Positions 12,954-24,440 are shown, counted from the stretch's first letter. The stretch is 64,000 nucleotides of DNA from Eupeodes corollae (GCF_945859685.1 NC_079149.1:27873118-27937117), one strand, 5' to 3'. The notes: generated by a model from the sequence alone, not told the origin. Made by a program: numbers and translations.

Positions 12954-14584
12954 CCGAATTACAAAAGGCTTCTGATATAATTGCACCAATCCTTGAGGCA
13001 ATTTTTACCAGCTGTCTTTACCTGGTCCATGTTCCCTCGGCATGGAGAGAAGTTAAAGTTGTTTTTATACCTAAAGCAGGTAAATGTTCCCAAGTCAATC
13101 CTAAAGATCTACGACCTATAAGTCTGTCATCATTCCTTCTTAAGACCCTGAAAAGATTGATTGATATCCATTTAAGGGCACGTATCAATACAAGACTTCT
13201 GTCTTGTAAAGATAAATCGGTGGAAACAGCGTTACACACTTTAGTACGCACCATCGAATATTCCCTCCATCATAAAGAGTTCACTATGGTTGCTTTCCTT
13301 GACATCGAAGGTGCCTTTAACAACATGGACACATCTGCAATCACATCTGACTTAACATCTCTAAATGTAGAGAGTTCGCTTCGGGAGTTAATTCATTTAA
13401 TGCTTACTAGCAGAATAATTAACTCAAAACTGGGCAACTCTTCTAGTAGACGATTTGTTAGTAGAGGGACACCGCATGGTGGTGTTCTATCATCTCTCCT
13501 CTGGAACCTAGTGGTGAATCTCTGGAACCTAGTCTGGATGCGGAGGGTTTCAGAGTGATAGCCTATGCGGATGACGTTGCTATAGCAGTTTCAGGAAAGC
13601 ATCTTAACATCCTAAAAGAACTCTTACAAAATGCCTTAACCGATCTGGTCTTATTTTCGAGGAGATAGCAAAATTCCATTTGTCAACCCTTCTTATATTA
13701 AAGGAATCCAATTAAAATTCTAAATGCGAATAGCAGAGCTGCGTGTTCCAGGCGGAACTTTTGGCGATTAAGGAAGACTTGTCTTGGCTCAAAGAAAACG
13801 TGATATCAACATCTGATATATGAATTTTCTCTGACAGCCAGGCCGCTATCAAATCTATGGACTCTTTCTCTTCAAACTCTATAACAGTCCATAACTATCT
13901 ATCATTTTTAATGGAGATGGCGCAACAGTTTAATATTCACCTTTGCTGGGTGCCGGGCCATAGAGACATTCAAGGTAACTGTAACGCAGATGAACTCGCC
14001 AGGAACGGTACGGTACATCCCATTCTACCACGTTTGGCAAGTACTGGCATACCAATTGCTACCTGTAAACTGCTGCTAATGCAAGACGCTGTGAGGAGGG
14101 CAGGCACCAGGTATAACAACATCACCACGTGTCAAGCCACAAAAAACATCCGGCCAACACTGGATTTAAAACGTTCAAGGTGCTTGCTCTCTCTAAGCAG
14201 ATCGCATATAAGCTCGATAATAGGTGTCATAACCGGACACTGTCTAATAGGAAAGCACGCCACGAGACTAGGCGTATTCTCAAATGACTTTTGCAGAAGC
14301 TGTATGGACGAGGAAGAGGAAGAAACGGTTCTTCATCTTCTCTGCACATGCCCTGCTCTAGCTCGAAAACGCAAGAATTACCTAGGAGAATTCTTCTTTA
14401 ACGATCTAAACGATCTAAATCATATCGGTATAATCAGCCATTCACGGGACTCAAAATTGGTTTCATTGAGCTTAGGAGGAAGCCTCAAGATTCATGTGGT
14501 ATCACAATGGGCCATTAAACTGGCAAAAGTGTGTCCGTTTCCATCTTGGACAGCCACTATAACCTAACCTAACCTAACCTAACC
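12954..14584 (+). mobile_element. LOA/I-type LINE copy 2 nested in the transposase-like gene
   Basis: A 5'-truncated LINE on the + strand. The RT portion (12970-13660) carries PSAWREVKVVFIPKAGK, DIEGAFNNM, SRGTPHGGVLSSLLWN and an intact AYADDVAI box. An internal deletion of roughly 600 bp relative to copy 1 then joins it to RNase H (13745-14060: AELLAIKEDLSWLKEN, FSDSQAAIKSM, LCWVPGHRDIQGNCNADELA). The frame 13857-14567 runs on through RSCMDEEEEETVLHLLCTCP to the 3' end. The element ends in repeated TAACC units (14561-14584). The perfect 12-bp TSD shows that it inserted by target-primed reverse transcription after the transposase-like element was in place. Frameshifts and a stop after TSDI near 13821 make it inactive. 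Confidence 0.9.
14561..14584 (+). repeat. (TAACC)n 3' tail of LOA-like copy 2
   Basis: Four to five TAACC units end directly at the right TSD. They form the 3' simple-repeat tail of the LINE. Read on the other strand the unit is GGTTA, a permutation of TTAGG, the ancestral insect telomere repeat. Confidence 0.85.
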
Positions 14585-14596
14585 TTTAACATCGTG
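14585..14596. repeat. Target-site duplication, right copy (TTTAACATCGTG)
   Basis: Perfect 12-bp partner of 12942-12953. Beyond it the minus-strand reading of the transposase-like protein resumes. Confidence 0.9.
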
Positions 14597-15270
14597 ACAG
14601 AAAACGTGATCTTCTTCCTGATAATAGAATGTAAGCAACTCTGCATCCCTTTTACGATAGAAAGTTATTGTTGTTCCTTCATCAAGTAGATTCTTTTCTT
14701 TTAGCCGCGATGCAAGTAACTCAGAACATTGTTTTGAGAGCTTAAGATCCCTGATGAGATCACTTAATTCACTTTGGTTAAATCGTTGGTGACTTGATGC
14801 ATTTTCCTCATACTCACTGTCTTCATCTGTGTCGCAGTGGGGTATTTCATCCTTCGAAAGATTTGGTAGCTGATGAAATGTTGGTATGGGAACTTCATCG
14901 GAATGAGGGATGGGCCTTCGAGCAGAGTCTAAATCAGGATACGTCCTATTGCTTCGGTTCTTACTATTGATGCCTCTGATATTCACTAGACAGAAATAAC
15001 AGTCATCATAGTGATTTGTTGGTTCTCTCCAAACCACAGGCACACCAAATTTCAGACTCCTCCTTTTCCCATTTGTCCACTGACGTAGATGTTCAGTACA
15101 CGTTTTGCAAACTACATGTGGTGATCACCAATTTTGATACCAAAATAAGCATTGTAAGATTTCTTCAGAAATTCAGTAATGGATTTTCTGTTCTGAGTTG
15201 TCGTGAATTCACCAAATATATAACAAAATTTCTCGGGATGATTCACACAGATTCTGCGGCTAGATGACAT

Positions 15271-15533
15271 TTATAAAAATTAGCTGTTAATGACGTACAG
15301 TATTAATTAAGAAGATGAGATTTTCTGATGTATATGCTCCTTGGGAGTACAAAACTGACTAACTTAATTTCCCACAATGGCATATGAATTTTTATTAAAT
15401 AAGGCTAAATTATATATTTCTGTAACTCAAAAACTAGAGCTGCTAGGGAAAAATTGTTTTCAGTTTTAAAATCAGCGTTAAAAGTACAAATAAAATCAGC
15501 TGCAAAATAAAAGGCACCAAAATTTTTTTTTGT
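15271..15533. other. Non-coding, probable 5' flank of the transposase-like element
   Basis: AT-rich DNA upstream (minus strand) of the ATG at 15270. Before the RTE copy B insertion it was continuous with 17303 onwards. No terminal inverted repeat was identified. Confidence 0.4.
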
Positions 15534-17302
15534 AGACCTGTGAGGTTCGTAAATTTTACCAAAAGGTAAAAAAAAAACCTCTCAAGGGTACCAGCCACGA
15601 ACCGAAGCCTGTAAAGCCGATTAGGGGAACATCGCAGTAGAGCCGCAGTCGATGCTGAGAATATGGAAAGATCACTTCTCCAAATTATATAACGGCGATG
15701 ACGAACCGAATTCCGCTGTAAGGGAGATAGAACCACTCAACCTCGGCGACGCAGATCAACAATTCCGCCTACCCGACCTTGACGAAGTGAAGATAGCTAT
15801 ATCTAAACTTAAGTCAAACAAAGCTGCTGGAGCTGACGGCATCACCGCTGAACTATTCAAAGCAGCAGGCGATGACTTGGTAGGGAGCATGCACCAACTC
15901 ATCTGCAAAATATGGTCGGAAGAAAGCATGCCCGATGAGTGGAATCTCAGCATAGTGTGCCCGATACATAAGAAAGGAGACCCTCTAAACTGCGCCAACT
16001 ACAGAGGCATCAGTCTCCTTAACATTGCGTATAAGATCCTCTCTGCCGTATTATGTGAACGTCTGAAGCCATTCGTCAACAACCTGATTGGTCCTTATAA
16101 GTGTGGATTCAGACCAAGAAAGTCCACTATCGACCAAATATTCGCACTACGTCAGATCTTGGAAAAAACTCAGGAGCTTCAAATCGATACCCACCATTTC
16201 TTTATTGATTTTAAAGCCGCGTATGACAGAAAGAGCTATAGCGAGCAATGTCTAGTTTTGGCATCCCTGTCAAATTTATCCGTTTATGCAGAATGACGAT
16301 GGAGAATGCACGGTGTCTTTCAAGGTCGGAAAATGCATTTGATGTCAAAAAAGGTTTTAGACAAGGCGATGCACTGTCATGCGAATTCTTCAACATCGTT
16401 CTGGAAAAACTGTGAAAAACTCAACCGTCAACACTAGAGGCACAATCTTCCAAAGGTCCATCCAATTACTCGGATACGCAGATGATATTGCCATAATTGG
16501 AAGATAGAAGCGTGATGTCAGTGAAGCGTTTTTGAGCATTAAGACGAAAACGAAGAAGATGGGTTTAGTGGTCAATGAGGGCAAGACGAAGTATATGCTG
16601 TCATAAAAAAAGGACACTGAATGACGACGTCTTGGACAAAACGTCACCATGGACAGCTATAACTTTGAGGTAGTTAAGGACTTTTTCTACCTAGGCACCG
16701 CTATTAATACAGACAACGACACTAACGCTGAAATCAAACGAAGAACAACAATTGCAAATCACTGCTTCTTTGGACTTAGAAGACAATAAGAAGTAAAGTC
16801 CCCTCTCGAGCATCTAAAATCACCATCTATAAGACACTCATCATCGCGGTTCTCATTTATGGCGCTGAGGCCTGGACCTGGAAGAAAGATGAGAGCGTCT
16901 TAGGATGCTTCGAGAGAAAAATTCTTCGGGTGATTTTTGGTCCCGTACGCATAGATGGAGAATGGAGGAGAAGATATAACGACGAACTGTACGGGCTGTA
17001 CAGCGACACTGACCTAGTTAGCAGAATCAAAGTCCAACGGCTTAGATGGCTAGGTCATGTAGAGCGTATGGACATCAACGCTCCAGCCCGGAAGGTCTTC
17101 GAATCCAATTCCGAGGGACGGCGCAGTAAAGGAAGACCGCGACTCAGGTGGCGCATCCAGGTGGGAGAGGACCTCAACCAACTTCGCGTGCGAAACTGGA
17201 GACAGCTAGCTAGGGACCGAGCTGGCTGGAGACGCTTGTTGGTTGAGGCCAAGGTCCGCCTCCGACTGTAGCGCCACCTTAAGTAAGTAAGTAAGACCTG
17301 TG
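15534..17302 (+). mobile_element. RTE-clade LINE copy B with 9-bp TSD
   Basis: AGACCTGTG at 15534-15542 is repeated at 17294-17302, so the element occupies 15543-17293. It is 5'-truncated: it begins in the linker after the endonuclease (its first bases match the complement of copy D near 55010). RT motifs follow in order: LDEVKIAISKLKSNKAAGAD, PIHKKGDPLNCANYRGISLL, YKCGFRPRKSTIDQI, FFIDFKAAYD, an intact GYADDIAII, then the C-terminal module (16930-17271) with GPVRIDGEWRRRYNDELYGL and RWLGHVERM. It ends GCGCCACCTTAAG plus TAAG repeats. A long open frame, 15652-16296, survives, but later parts carry stops (after IIGR near 16505) and frameshifts. Confidence 0.92.
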
Positions 17303-18374
17303 GATCATTTTCTATCATTAGGAGCCTCTTATAATGACATAAACGCTGAATCATTGGTAAGAAATGGAGATGTACGAAACCGATGCCGAATGCTGTGTGA
17401 CATTATTTACCTGATTTAAAAACGACATCCAATTTCCAATGATGACCCATTTCTTTGTCAAATGTTGATTCTCGCACCAAGTAAGGATGTTTTAATCGGT
17501 GATATTGGAAAGGGCGAAAATTTAATTATTCATCCAACACAAATAATTCCTACAGGTTTACTATTCAACTTAAAAATTCTACATTAAAGTTGGTTTCGCT
17601 AAAGGCCTATAGGCGCAAGTAAAAACACTAGACGTAGGGATACACCATTACCATTGGCCCTTCTTTCTGTTTTTTGATTGGAAATCTTACCAACTATTTC
17701 GTGATTATTTTTCTCTTTGTGATATTTTTATTTTCTCTTACTACACAGAGAAACAAATGTTCAATAAAATAAAGCCAAGTGAAATAAGAGCAGATTTCAA
17801 AAATTAGCCCTATGTTACTTTTGTTAAGTTGAACAAATCCAATTTCAAACAGCGATAGTCTTTTTACACTTAAACAACGTCAAATTGGTTTATTTCACAT
17901 CCAACATTATGCATTGCAACCTCTTAACTATCCCAAATCCTGTAGAGTGTACAAGTAGGGGTGTTACAAAATTCACCGTAAAAATAAGTTAGTCTTATTT
18001 TTCAAAATAATTTTTCCTTATTCCACTTTGTCTAAGTACATCATGTCAAACAATTGAAATGTACGTTATTTCCCTTTTGTAAAATGAAATAAGTCAAATT
18101 TTTGAAAGTTGGTCTTATTTCAAGGTACCGCAAAACCGCATGTAAAAGCTAGTTACTAATTAATAATTAATTAAAATTAAGTCCTGAAGTGCAGACTGAT
18201 AAAGAATTATTTTTTATTTAAACAATGTGTATTGTGTATGTATCTAAACGTACATATTTAATATCCATTTTATAAGGTGAAAAAAAGTTATTTTAAGCTT
18301 GTTTTAAAACATTTATCAATTTATTATTTTTTTTAAACAATTAAAATAATTTCTTGCTTCTTCATTTTTTTCAG
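17303..18374. other. Intron preceding the first visible Sema2a exon
   Basis: No gene is seen. 17750-18135 is richer than its surroundings in GAAATAAG/CTTATTTC words in both orientations and may be an old non-autonomous repeat (weak). The polypyrimidine tract and AG acceptor of the exon at 18375 are at 18360-18374. Confidence 0.5.
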
Positions 18375-18443
18375 AGAGACGTTGTCAAGCTCGAGCCAAC
18401 TATGGATGATGTACGTTCCTGTGTGTCAAAGGGTAAAAGTCAG
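18375..18443 (+). CDS. Sema2a: Sema2a internal exon 1 of 6 in the window
   Basis: A 69-nt, phase 0-0 exon of 23 codons running from RDVVKLEPT to SCVSKGKSQ. The acceptor is TTTTTTCAG and the donor GTAAGC. It belongs to the N-terminal part of the Sema beta-propeller of a class-2 secreted semaphorin, an axon-guidance ligand that signals through Plexin B in flies (family knowledge). The LEPT...SCVSKGKSQ wording fits Sema2a better than the Sema2b paralogue as I remember them. The exon that should precede it, with the first blades, signal peptide and start codon, was not found in the window and is probably further upstream. Confidence 0.88.
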
Positions 18444-20359
18444 GTAAGCATAAATAATACAAAAAACCTAATAATAAACTCCTACAATGACCCCAAAATT
18501 CACCTTTACAATACAAAAAAAAATCCATCTTCCTCATCTGCAACCACAAATCCTTTCATTCTTTTGACTAAAAAATAAATAAATAAAAAACCGAACTACC
18601 TGTCTTATCTATACAAAATGTACCCTCATACACATACACATATATTACTCAACATAATAATATTTTATGGAAACATATGGAGTGAAGAGCAGAGGGAAAA
18701 AAAAGTCCTTTTCTATCTAAACCGCAGTCAATCACAAGAAGTGCTTCTGCTTTGGTTTATTGTTGCAACGCAATGTTTTCAATTTCGTTGTCAATTTTCA
18801 ATATTTTTTTACTTCCCATACGTGGAATGGTCGTGGTGATGGTGGTGTGTTCCTGTCTATAGCTTCAAACCCAACCCAACTCCAACCCAACTGACAACAT
18901 GGAACAAAAATTGAACAAAATGTATCACTTATCCTGACTGCCATTCTTTTTTTCAAACCGATTTCAATTTTCTTCTCACAAATAAAACCATTTGTCTATA
19001 TATCAGGACATTGAGGAAAATATAAGGAAGGGAAGAAGGCTCTTTCTTCATACGTGCTCCTGTATGTCTTCCTGCCATCATCATCATCATTGGAACATGA
19101 CACACATCTACTATCCTTATTCCTATATCCTTCACAGCCACCACCTCCTCCAACCATCCGAAGTCACAGTTTTTCTTTATCTATGATTTGGCGATGGCAG
19201 GCAAGGCAGATGCATGTCCTTTAATGCCACAAGCAATATATTTATAGATACATACATTCAAACATATTAAGCAAGGAAGAAGAAAAAAAGAAGAAGATGA
19301 ACTTATACCTATCTATCCACCAATTTTTCATCATCTCTTCTTCGGTTTCAAAATTGATTCTAAGCCACAGAAAGGGATAAATTTATAGTTGGAACTTGAA
19401 AATAAAGCGAACTTGTGTACCATGCTTGCTTACGGACTTTTGTGTAAAAAGGATTTCGCATAGGAAGTATTAACACAAAAAATAAAGAAAAAATGCAAAA
19501 GGATTTAAAAGTTGGGAAAAAGGGAGCAACACTACGCAGTCCTGGATTTACTCGATAACCAACTTGTACTCCTATTTTTAACGTTCTTCTGAGTTCACTT
19601 AAGTCGCAATAATTAAGACCTCTATTTTGCGAATGTCATAAATTGGAATACCTGGCCTGCTTAAAAGATTGATAGTTTATTTGGTTCCAAATTTTGCCTA
19701 ATAAATAAAAAGACGGACATTTTTTCAAAAATTCAAAATAGTACGTATACGCCCAAGTGTACCATTTTGTAATTTATGCATTTTTAGAGGGAATCAAAAG
19801 TTTAATAAATGCAATTTTGAATATTTTGTATAAATATTGAATGTTTTAATAAATATTAGTAACAGTGCCATCTATTGGAGTCATTTGGACTTGTATCCAA
19901 CGTGTGGACATGTTAACTTTACTCTTTGAAGTCCATTAAGAAGCATCAACTTTCGCAAAAGCGATTTCTTAATTCCGTTTTTAAAATCTACCCAAATCAC
20001 TTTGAGCGCCCCGAAGCACATTTTCATAGTTCACAGTAAATCCCCCACTGTTGAAATAAGTGAATGAAAATTCACTAATTTTTTTATCTTATTCCATTCG
20101 AAGGAGTATATTGCAATAATGCACATCCTGATCAATCATATTCGCTGCGTATTTATCTCCTTAGGGTCTCTAAATCTCAATACACATAGCTGCTAGAACT
20201 CCACGGCAGCAGTGCATCAGCGACGCTGGCGGTGTTATCCTTTAGCGAATATCTACTTATTTCAATTCCGTGGATGACTTACTTATTTTCTTTACTTTTT
20301 ATATTTTATTTTTATGTATGTGTCTATCATATAAGAACTCATTTTCTATCTCATTTCAG
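18444..20359. other. Sema2a intron, 1.9 kb
   Basis: GT...AG bounded, phase 0. No mobile-element coding sequence was found. Short frames at 18618-18839 and 18992-19186 have no motif. The region has fewer obvious repeats than its neighbours. Confidence 0.6.
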
Positions 20360-20467
20360 GTCTTCGATTGCAAGAACCACATCCGTGTCATTCAATCAAT
20401 GGCGAACGGCAACAGGCTGTACATTTGTGGCACGAATGCTCACAATCCCAAGGATTATGTCATATAT
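20360..20467 (+). CDS. Sema2a: Sema2a internal exon 2 of 6 in the window
   Basis: A 108-nt exon, phase 0-0, 36 codons. It begins VFDCKNHIRVIQSM and ends GTNAHNPKDYVIY. The acceptor is TCATTTCAG and the donor GTAAGT. NRLYICGTNAHNPKDYVIY is a strand-rich part of the Sema propeller that is strongly conserved in insect class-2 semaphorins. The cysteines in FDC and ICGT are expected disulphide partners in the family. Both flanking introns are phase 0, so the exon joins SCVSKGKSQ upstream and SNLTHLPRSE downstream without changing the frame. Confidence 0.93.
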
Positions 20468-21711
20468 GTAAGTATTTTCCTTGTATTTATATAGAAAATT
20501 TTGCAGTAAGAAATAAAAAAAAATAGGTATATCTAGTGGTGGTGCAATATGTCATCCTTGATGATGACGACCTTTATTTTGATGGATTGAAGCTCTCGAA
20601 ATCCTTCGCCGTTCTTTCTTACATATAAATGTACGTGTATAGTAAAAGTTCAGCATACAAAGCTAGGATATCCTTTTTTCCGATTTTTCTGGCTTTGCTT
20701 TGCTCTAGTTAGATATATGAATATCCTTGCACCACATATGTACATTGTACATGAAACCTACATTTCTATTTGTATTTCTAAAAGAGAGAAAAATAATACC
20801 CATCTACCTAAAAAAAAAGAAAAGAAATAGAAAAATAGAAAAAACTAAGTACGAACTGACTTAACCGAATGTAGATATAGAATAAAGACTGCACAGCTTC
20901 AAGGATACCTTGGGCTTTGAATGAATTGGAACAATGCGGAGGAAATCTCGTTAGTTCGGAAGGATATACATATATCCTACGAGTATAGAATGTTACTTTT
21001 TTTTGTTCCTTCTGGCTCTAGATTTGTCTTTCTTGCCAAAGAAGGATCATCGCGTTATAATAGAAATGGAAATAGATTGCGTGTGCTTTTTTTTAGTCTC
21101 TTCTTCTATTTTTCTTGTTTGTATTTACTTATAAGGTGAATATGCGTAACGTATACATGGTTAAAGTTTCCATTTGAAAACGTGTGAAATAGTCAGAGCA
21201 CGTGCTCAAGGGAGCACTTGCTTTTGAGTGATGTGAAAATGTGCGTAGAAAGTACTTTATGGATAAGAGCCTTGTGATATCTAACAACATTCACATTTAT
21301 ACATATGTTTGTAGATACTCTTCACTTGACTCAAGGGTATTGTAGTCGAGTAAATGGGTTTAGTGATTTATTTTAATATATTCTAAGCTTTACTTAAATC
21401 CAATAAAGCACATTACAATTAGGTTTGCGTCCTACGAACACAGAAGAGAAGTTTCAAGACACTTTAAATTCAAAAATACAAACCTGTTGACATACAAAAA
21501 ACAGGAAAATAACAAGAATTCAAGAAGAAAGGAGTACTTCAACGTATAATTGTATATGAGGTGACTTTAACTTATAAAAACATCGCATTTTAAAAAGAAA
21601 CAAATATTTGAAGAAATGCTTATAGTTATTTAAAAAAGAAGGATATCCATTACACAGCACATTGATTTTTAAAAGAATAAATTAAGGATACATTTATTTT
21701 TAGGAATTTAT
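20468..21711. other. Sema2a intron, 5' part, no gene
   Basis: Start of a 7.7-kb intron. AT-rich with poly-A and poly-T runs. No element or exon recognised; the frame at 20921-21139 is chance. Confidence 0.55.
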
Positions 21712-22300
21712 CAATTAAATAAAAACATAGAAAATATTTTTAGAGATCTTTAGAACTGCCATAAGAAGATTATTTTGGAAAAATAATATAAAGTTCTGAA
21801 CATATGATCTCCAAAATGTGATTTGCAAATTTTGCTATTATTAAACTTGAAAAAATCACTGAAAAAACACATATTGAGAAAACATCGCATGATAAATTTT
21901 AACGGCCACAATTAAAAAAATTGCTTAGTTATGTTTGTGGTGTGATGGTCAATGCATTATTTATTTATTTATAAAAAATTAAAAACAAATTGATCTTTTA
22001 AATTTTTCAATCAAATAAAAACATAGAAAAAATTGCATGAGATATAAAGAACCGCCATTAAAGTTTTATTTTGACAAATAACATTCAGTTCTTATCATCG
22101 TATCGGCTATGCAAATTTTGTTATTATTATCTACATATATTTGGAAAAGTGCACATAGAAAACATCGCATGATAAAATTTCAAATGTCTCACTTAAGAAA
22201 CTTCTTTCGTAGTTATGTGTAAGTTAACTAAAACCATATGACAACATTTTAATTTTCTCAATTGAAAATTTTGCAATGACAGAAAACATCGCATTGAATG
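21712..22300. repeat. Imperfect tandem repeat, ~293-bp unit, carrying AACATCGCAT
   Basis: Two diverged units start with CAATTAAATAAAAACATAGAA (about 21712) and CAATCAAATAAAAACATAGAA (about 22008). Corresponding blocks are AGAACTGCCAT/AAGAACCGCCAT, GCAAATTTTG and AACATCGCATGATAAA (21881 and 22161). Further isolated AACATCGCAT words occur at 21579, 22285 and 22407. No coding potential. Confidence 0.7.
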
Positions 22301-22639
22301 AAAAAAATGTCATTATCTATTATATAAAAATAAGTATATAGTCATTATCATTTCACACCATTATGCTTAGACTACTCTTTATTATATTTAAAGACGTATG
22401 CATAAAAACATCGCATAGCAAAATTTAAAGTATTGCATTAAAATTAAATCACATATGTTTCGGAATTAATTAAATTGGCAACCCTAGCCAGTGACAAAAG
22501 GTGTTAAATTTTCCTTCCCAAGTTAAAAGTTAATAAAATACGATAATAACTGTATTTAAATTATAAAAAGTACATGCAAAGAACGGCAAATACTTGCTCT
22601 ATAAATTTCCATTAAAAAAGTCAAATATAAACAAAAAGA

Positions 22640-24350
22640 ATGAATGCAAATGATATCCGTGCTGGAATGCAAGAAGCCTTTAACGAGAATCTTAAGGATA
22701 TAAAAGAAACATTAAAAATGTATAATCAAACTATCAGACTTAGAAAATTTATATGCAAGGACTCGGCAACTCTGTGGAAAATGCTCAATAAAATAAATGT
22801 AAGAAAAGTTAAAATTGGACTTAATATCAATGCAGCACAGCTAAAAACATATTTCAGTAATATGCTCAATCCTCTTGATTCCTTACTCCAGCCTCGTTTT
22901 CAGACCAGATGTACTAGTTTGGATTTTGGATAAACCCATCACTCTAGCAGAAGTAAGAGGCTGATTAGTAAAAAGTAAAGATCGCAAAACACCAGGAACT
23001 GACGGCATTCCTATTGAATTTTTCAAATATGCCAATGATGATTTATTAGAAATTCTTACCAAAGAACTAAATCGAATATTCGAAACTAGAGACGTCCCTA
23101 TGAGCTTCCAGCTGAGGGTAATCTTTCCAATCCTTAAAAAGGAGACCCTAATCAGGCTGATAATTATAATGGCATTTCATTTTTAAACTCAGCGCTAAAA
23201 ATATTAATGGGGGTTATGGCAAATCGTTTAAAGAGGTGAACTTTACAAAACAGATGCTTAAGCGAATTCCAGACAGGATTCCGTGAGCACTACTCGAACT
23301 TAGATCAAAACTTCGTTCTTAAAACGACAGCGCACACATTTATTAGAAAAAGAGAAAACTCTATGCGTTTTTTGTTGACCTAAAAGCTGCATTTGATACG
23401 GAGCACAGAAGCGCACTTTTTTATAAATTGTACAATATAGGTCTATCAAGAAAATTTGGCAACTTTGATTGAAAAATTGTATGAACAAATACTTCTGCTG
23501 TTTGAGACTGTAAATTTTTTTTGAAACGGTTACAGGTGTGAAACAAGGATGCATTTATGTGGCGGTGTAAGAGTTGGGGGAATCCTTATCAAAGTTTTGA
23601 TGTATGCAGATGATTTGGTGCTCCTTGCGGACATAACAGAACGTTTACAGCGAATTATTAATCAGCTGAAAAAAATACTGTGATGACTGGAGGCTGAATG
23701 TAAATATAAATAAATCCAAAACGATAGTGTTTAGAAAAAGAGGTGGGTGCTACGCTAGGGATCAGATGTTTATTGATGGACAGGAATTAGAAAAAGTAAA
23801 GTCAATATGAACATAGAACAACACTTTCAGGAGAAGCTATCTTCATCTAAATCAGCTATAAGTTCCGCATGGAAAAAGTGTCTGGAAGACAAACAAATAT
23901 CGAAGGGAATCAAATATCAATTATTCCAGGCAGTTTCCAAATCAATCATGGAGCTCAAGTGTGGGGATACAAATCATACGATACAGTAGAAAAACTGCTT
24001 CGATTTTTCTTAAAGCGAATTTTCAAGCTTCCACAATCCTCACAAAAACCATATGCTATTTGTTGAAACAGGAATCTCACCACTATTCAAGAAACATTGC
24101 GACTTCATTTTAACTTCATTGCTAAAGCTATAGTACTGGACGGAGAAAGGTTGACCAAACGAATAGCAAGTTACGTGATAGAGAAGAGAATATTGTTTGA
24201 TGAACATTGGAAAGCACTCGCAGAATTCGATGGTCAAACTTTAAGGATTACAATGGATAATATCCATAAATGGAAGGAAGAGTTCAATCATTTAATTGAA
24301 GCGGTGGATGAAAAAATACGATCGGAAAGCTATTCAACCGGTCGCTAAAT
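22640..24350 (+). mobile_element. LINE family X, copy 1 (RT fragment)
   Basis: The + strand reads a pre-RT linker (22640-22933, LWKMLNKINVRKVKIGLN), then RT blocks in shifting frames: KTPGTDGIPIEFFKYAND (about 22988), YADDLVLLADITERLQRII (about 23605), LNVNINKSKTIVFRKRGG (about 23695) and a C-terminal part with QEKLSSSKSAISSAWKKCLE and VEKLLRFFLKRIFKLPQ ending at 24348. The whole is 5'-truncated and lacks endonuclease, with many frameshifts. Copies 2 (24846-26690) and 3 (33960-35555) are from the same or a close family. The clade is not assigned. Upstream, a GGCAACCCT word precedes the element. Confidence 0.82.
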
Positions 24351-24440
24351 ATATGGGGGCTTAAACCATAATCTTTTCGAAAACAACTATTTTAATGAAA
24401 AATATTCAACACAATATCAACTGTTTTTAAGGCCAGAGGA
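24351..24440. other. Junction between LINE X copy 1 and SINE copy 1
   Basis: Short AT-rich stretch after the LINE frame ends; nothing recognised. Confidence 0.4.

Larger units (their letters stand above)
12012..15270 (-). pseudogene. Transposase-like gene of unassigned arthropod family, split by a LINE insertion
   Basis: Minus strand, in two pieces: 15270-14597 (N-terminal) and 12953-12012 (C-terminal), about 1.6 kb or 530 codons once the insert is set aside. The start MSSSRRICVNHPEKF is followed by a cysteine-rich region (VCKTCTEHLRQW, DDCYFCL) and an acidic stretch with DTDEDSEYEEN. The second piece has LLHNGNELGSISIGYS, ICVDLKMVNFHLGQQGGYTK, CFLCLLDSR, PPLHIKLGLMKQFVKTLDKE, HLDRFPENLGDLSEEQGER and FHQDI. 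These are hallmarks of a multicopy family I recall from many arthropod genomes as uncharacterised proteins. The D (VDLK), CxxC, H and E (SEEQGE) spacing resembles zinc-dependent DDE transposases; this is inference. Frameshifts lie near 15120, 12890 and 12135, and a stop follows GEKCY at about 12565. Confidence 0.72.

Noticed and set aside
14561..14584. Short TTAGG-type run as an interstitial telomere
   Set aside because: It is only four to five units and lies exactly at the 3' end of a LINE next to its TSD, so it is the element's tail.
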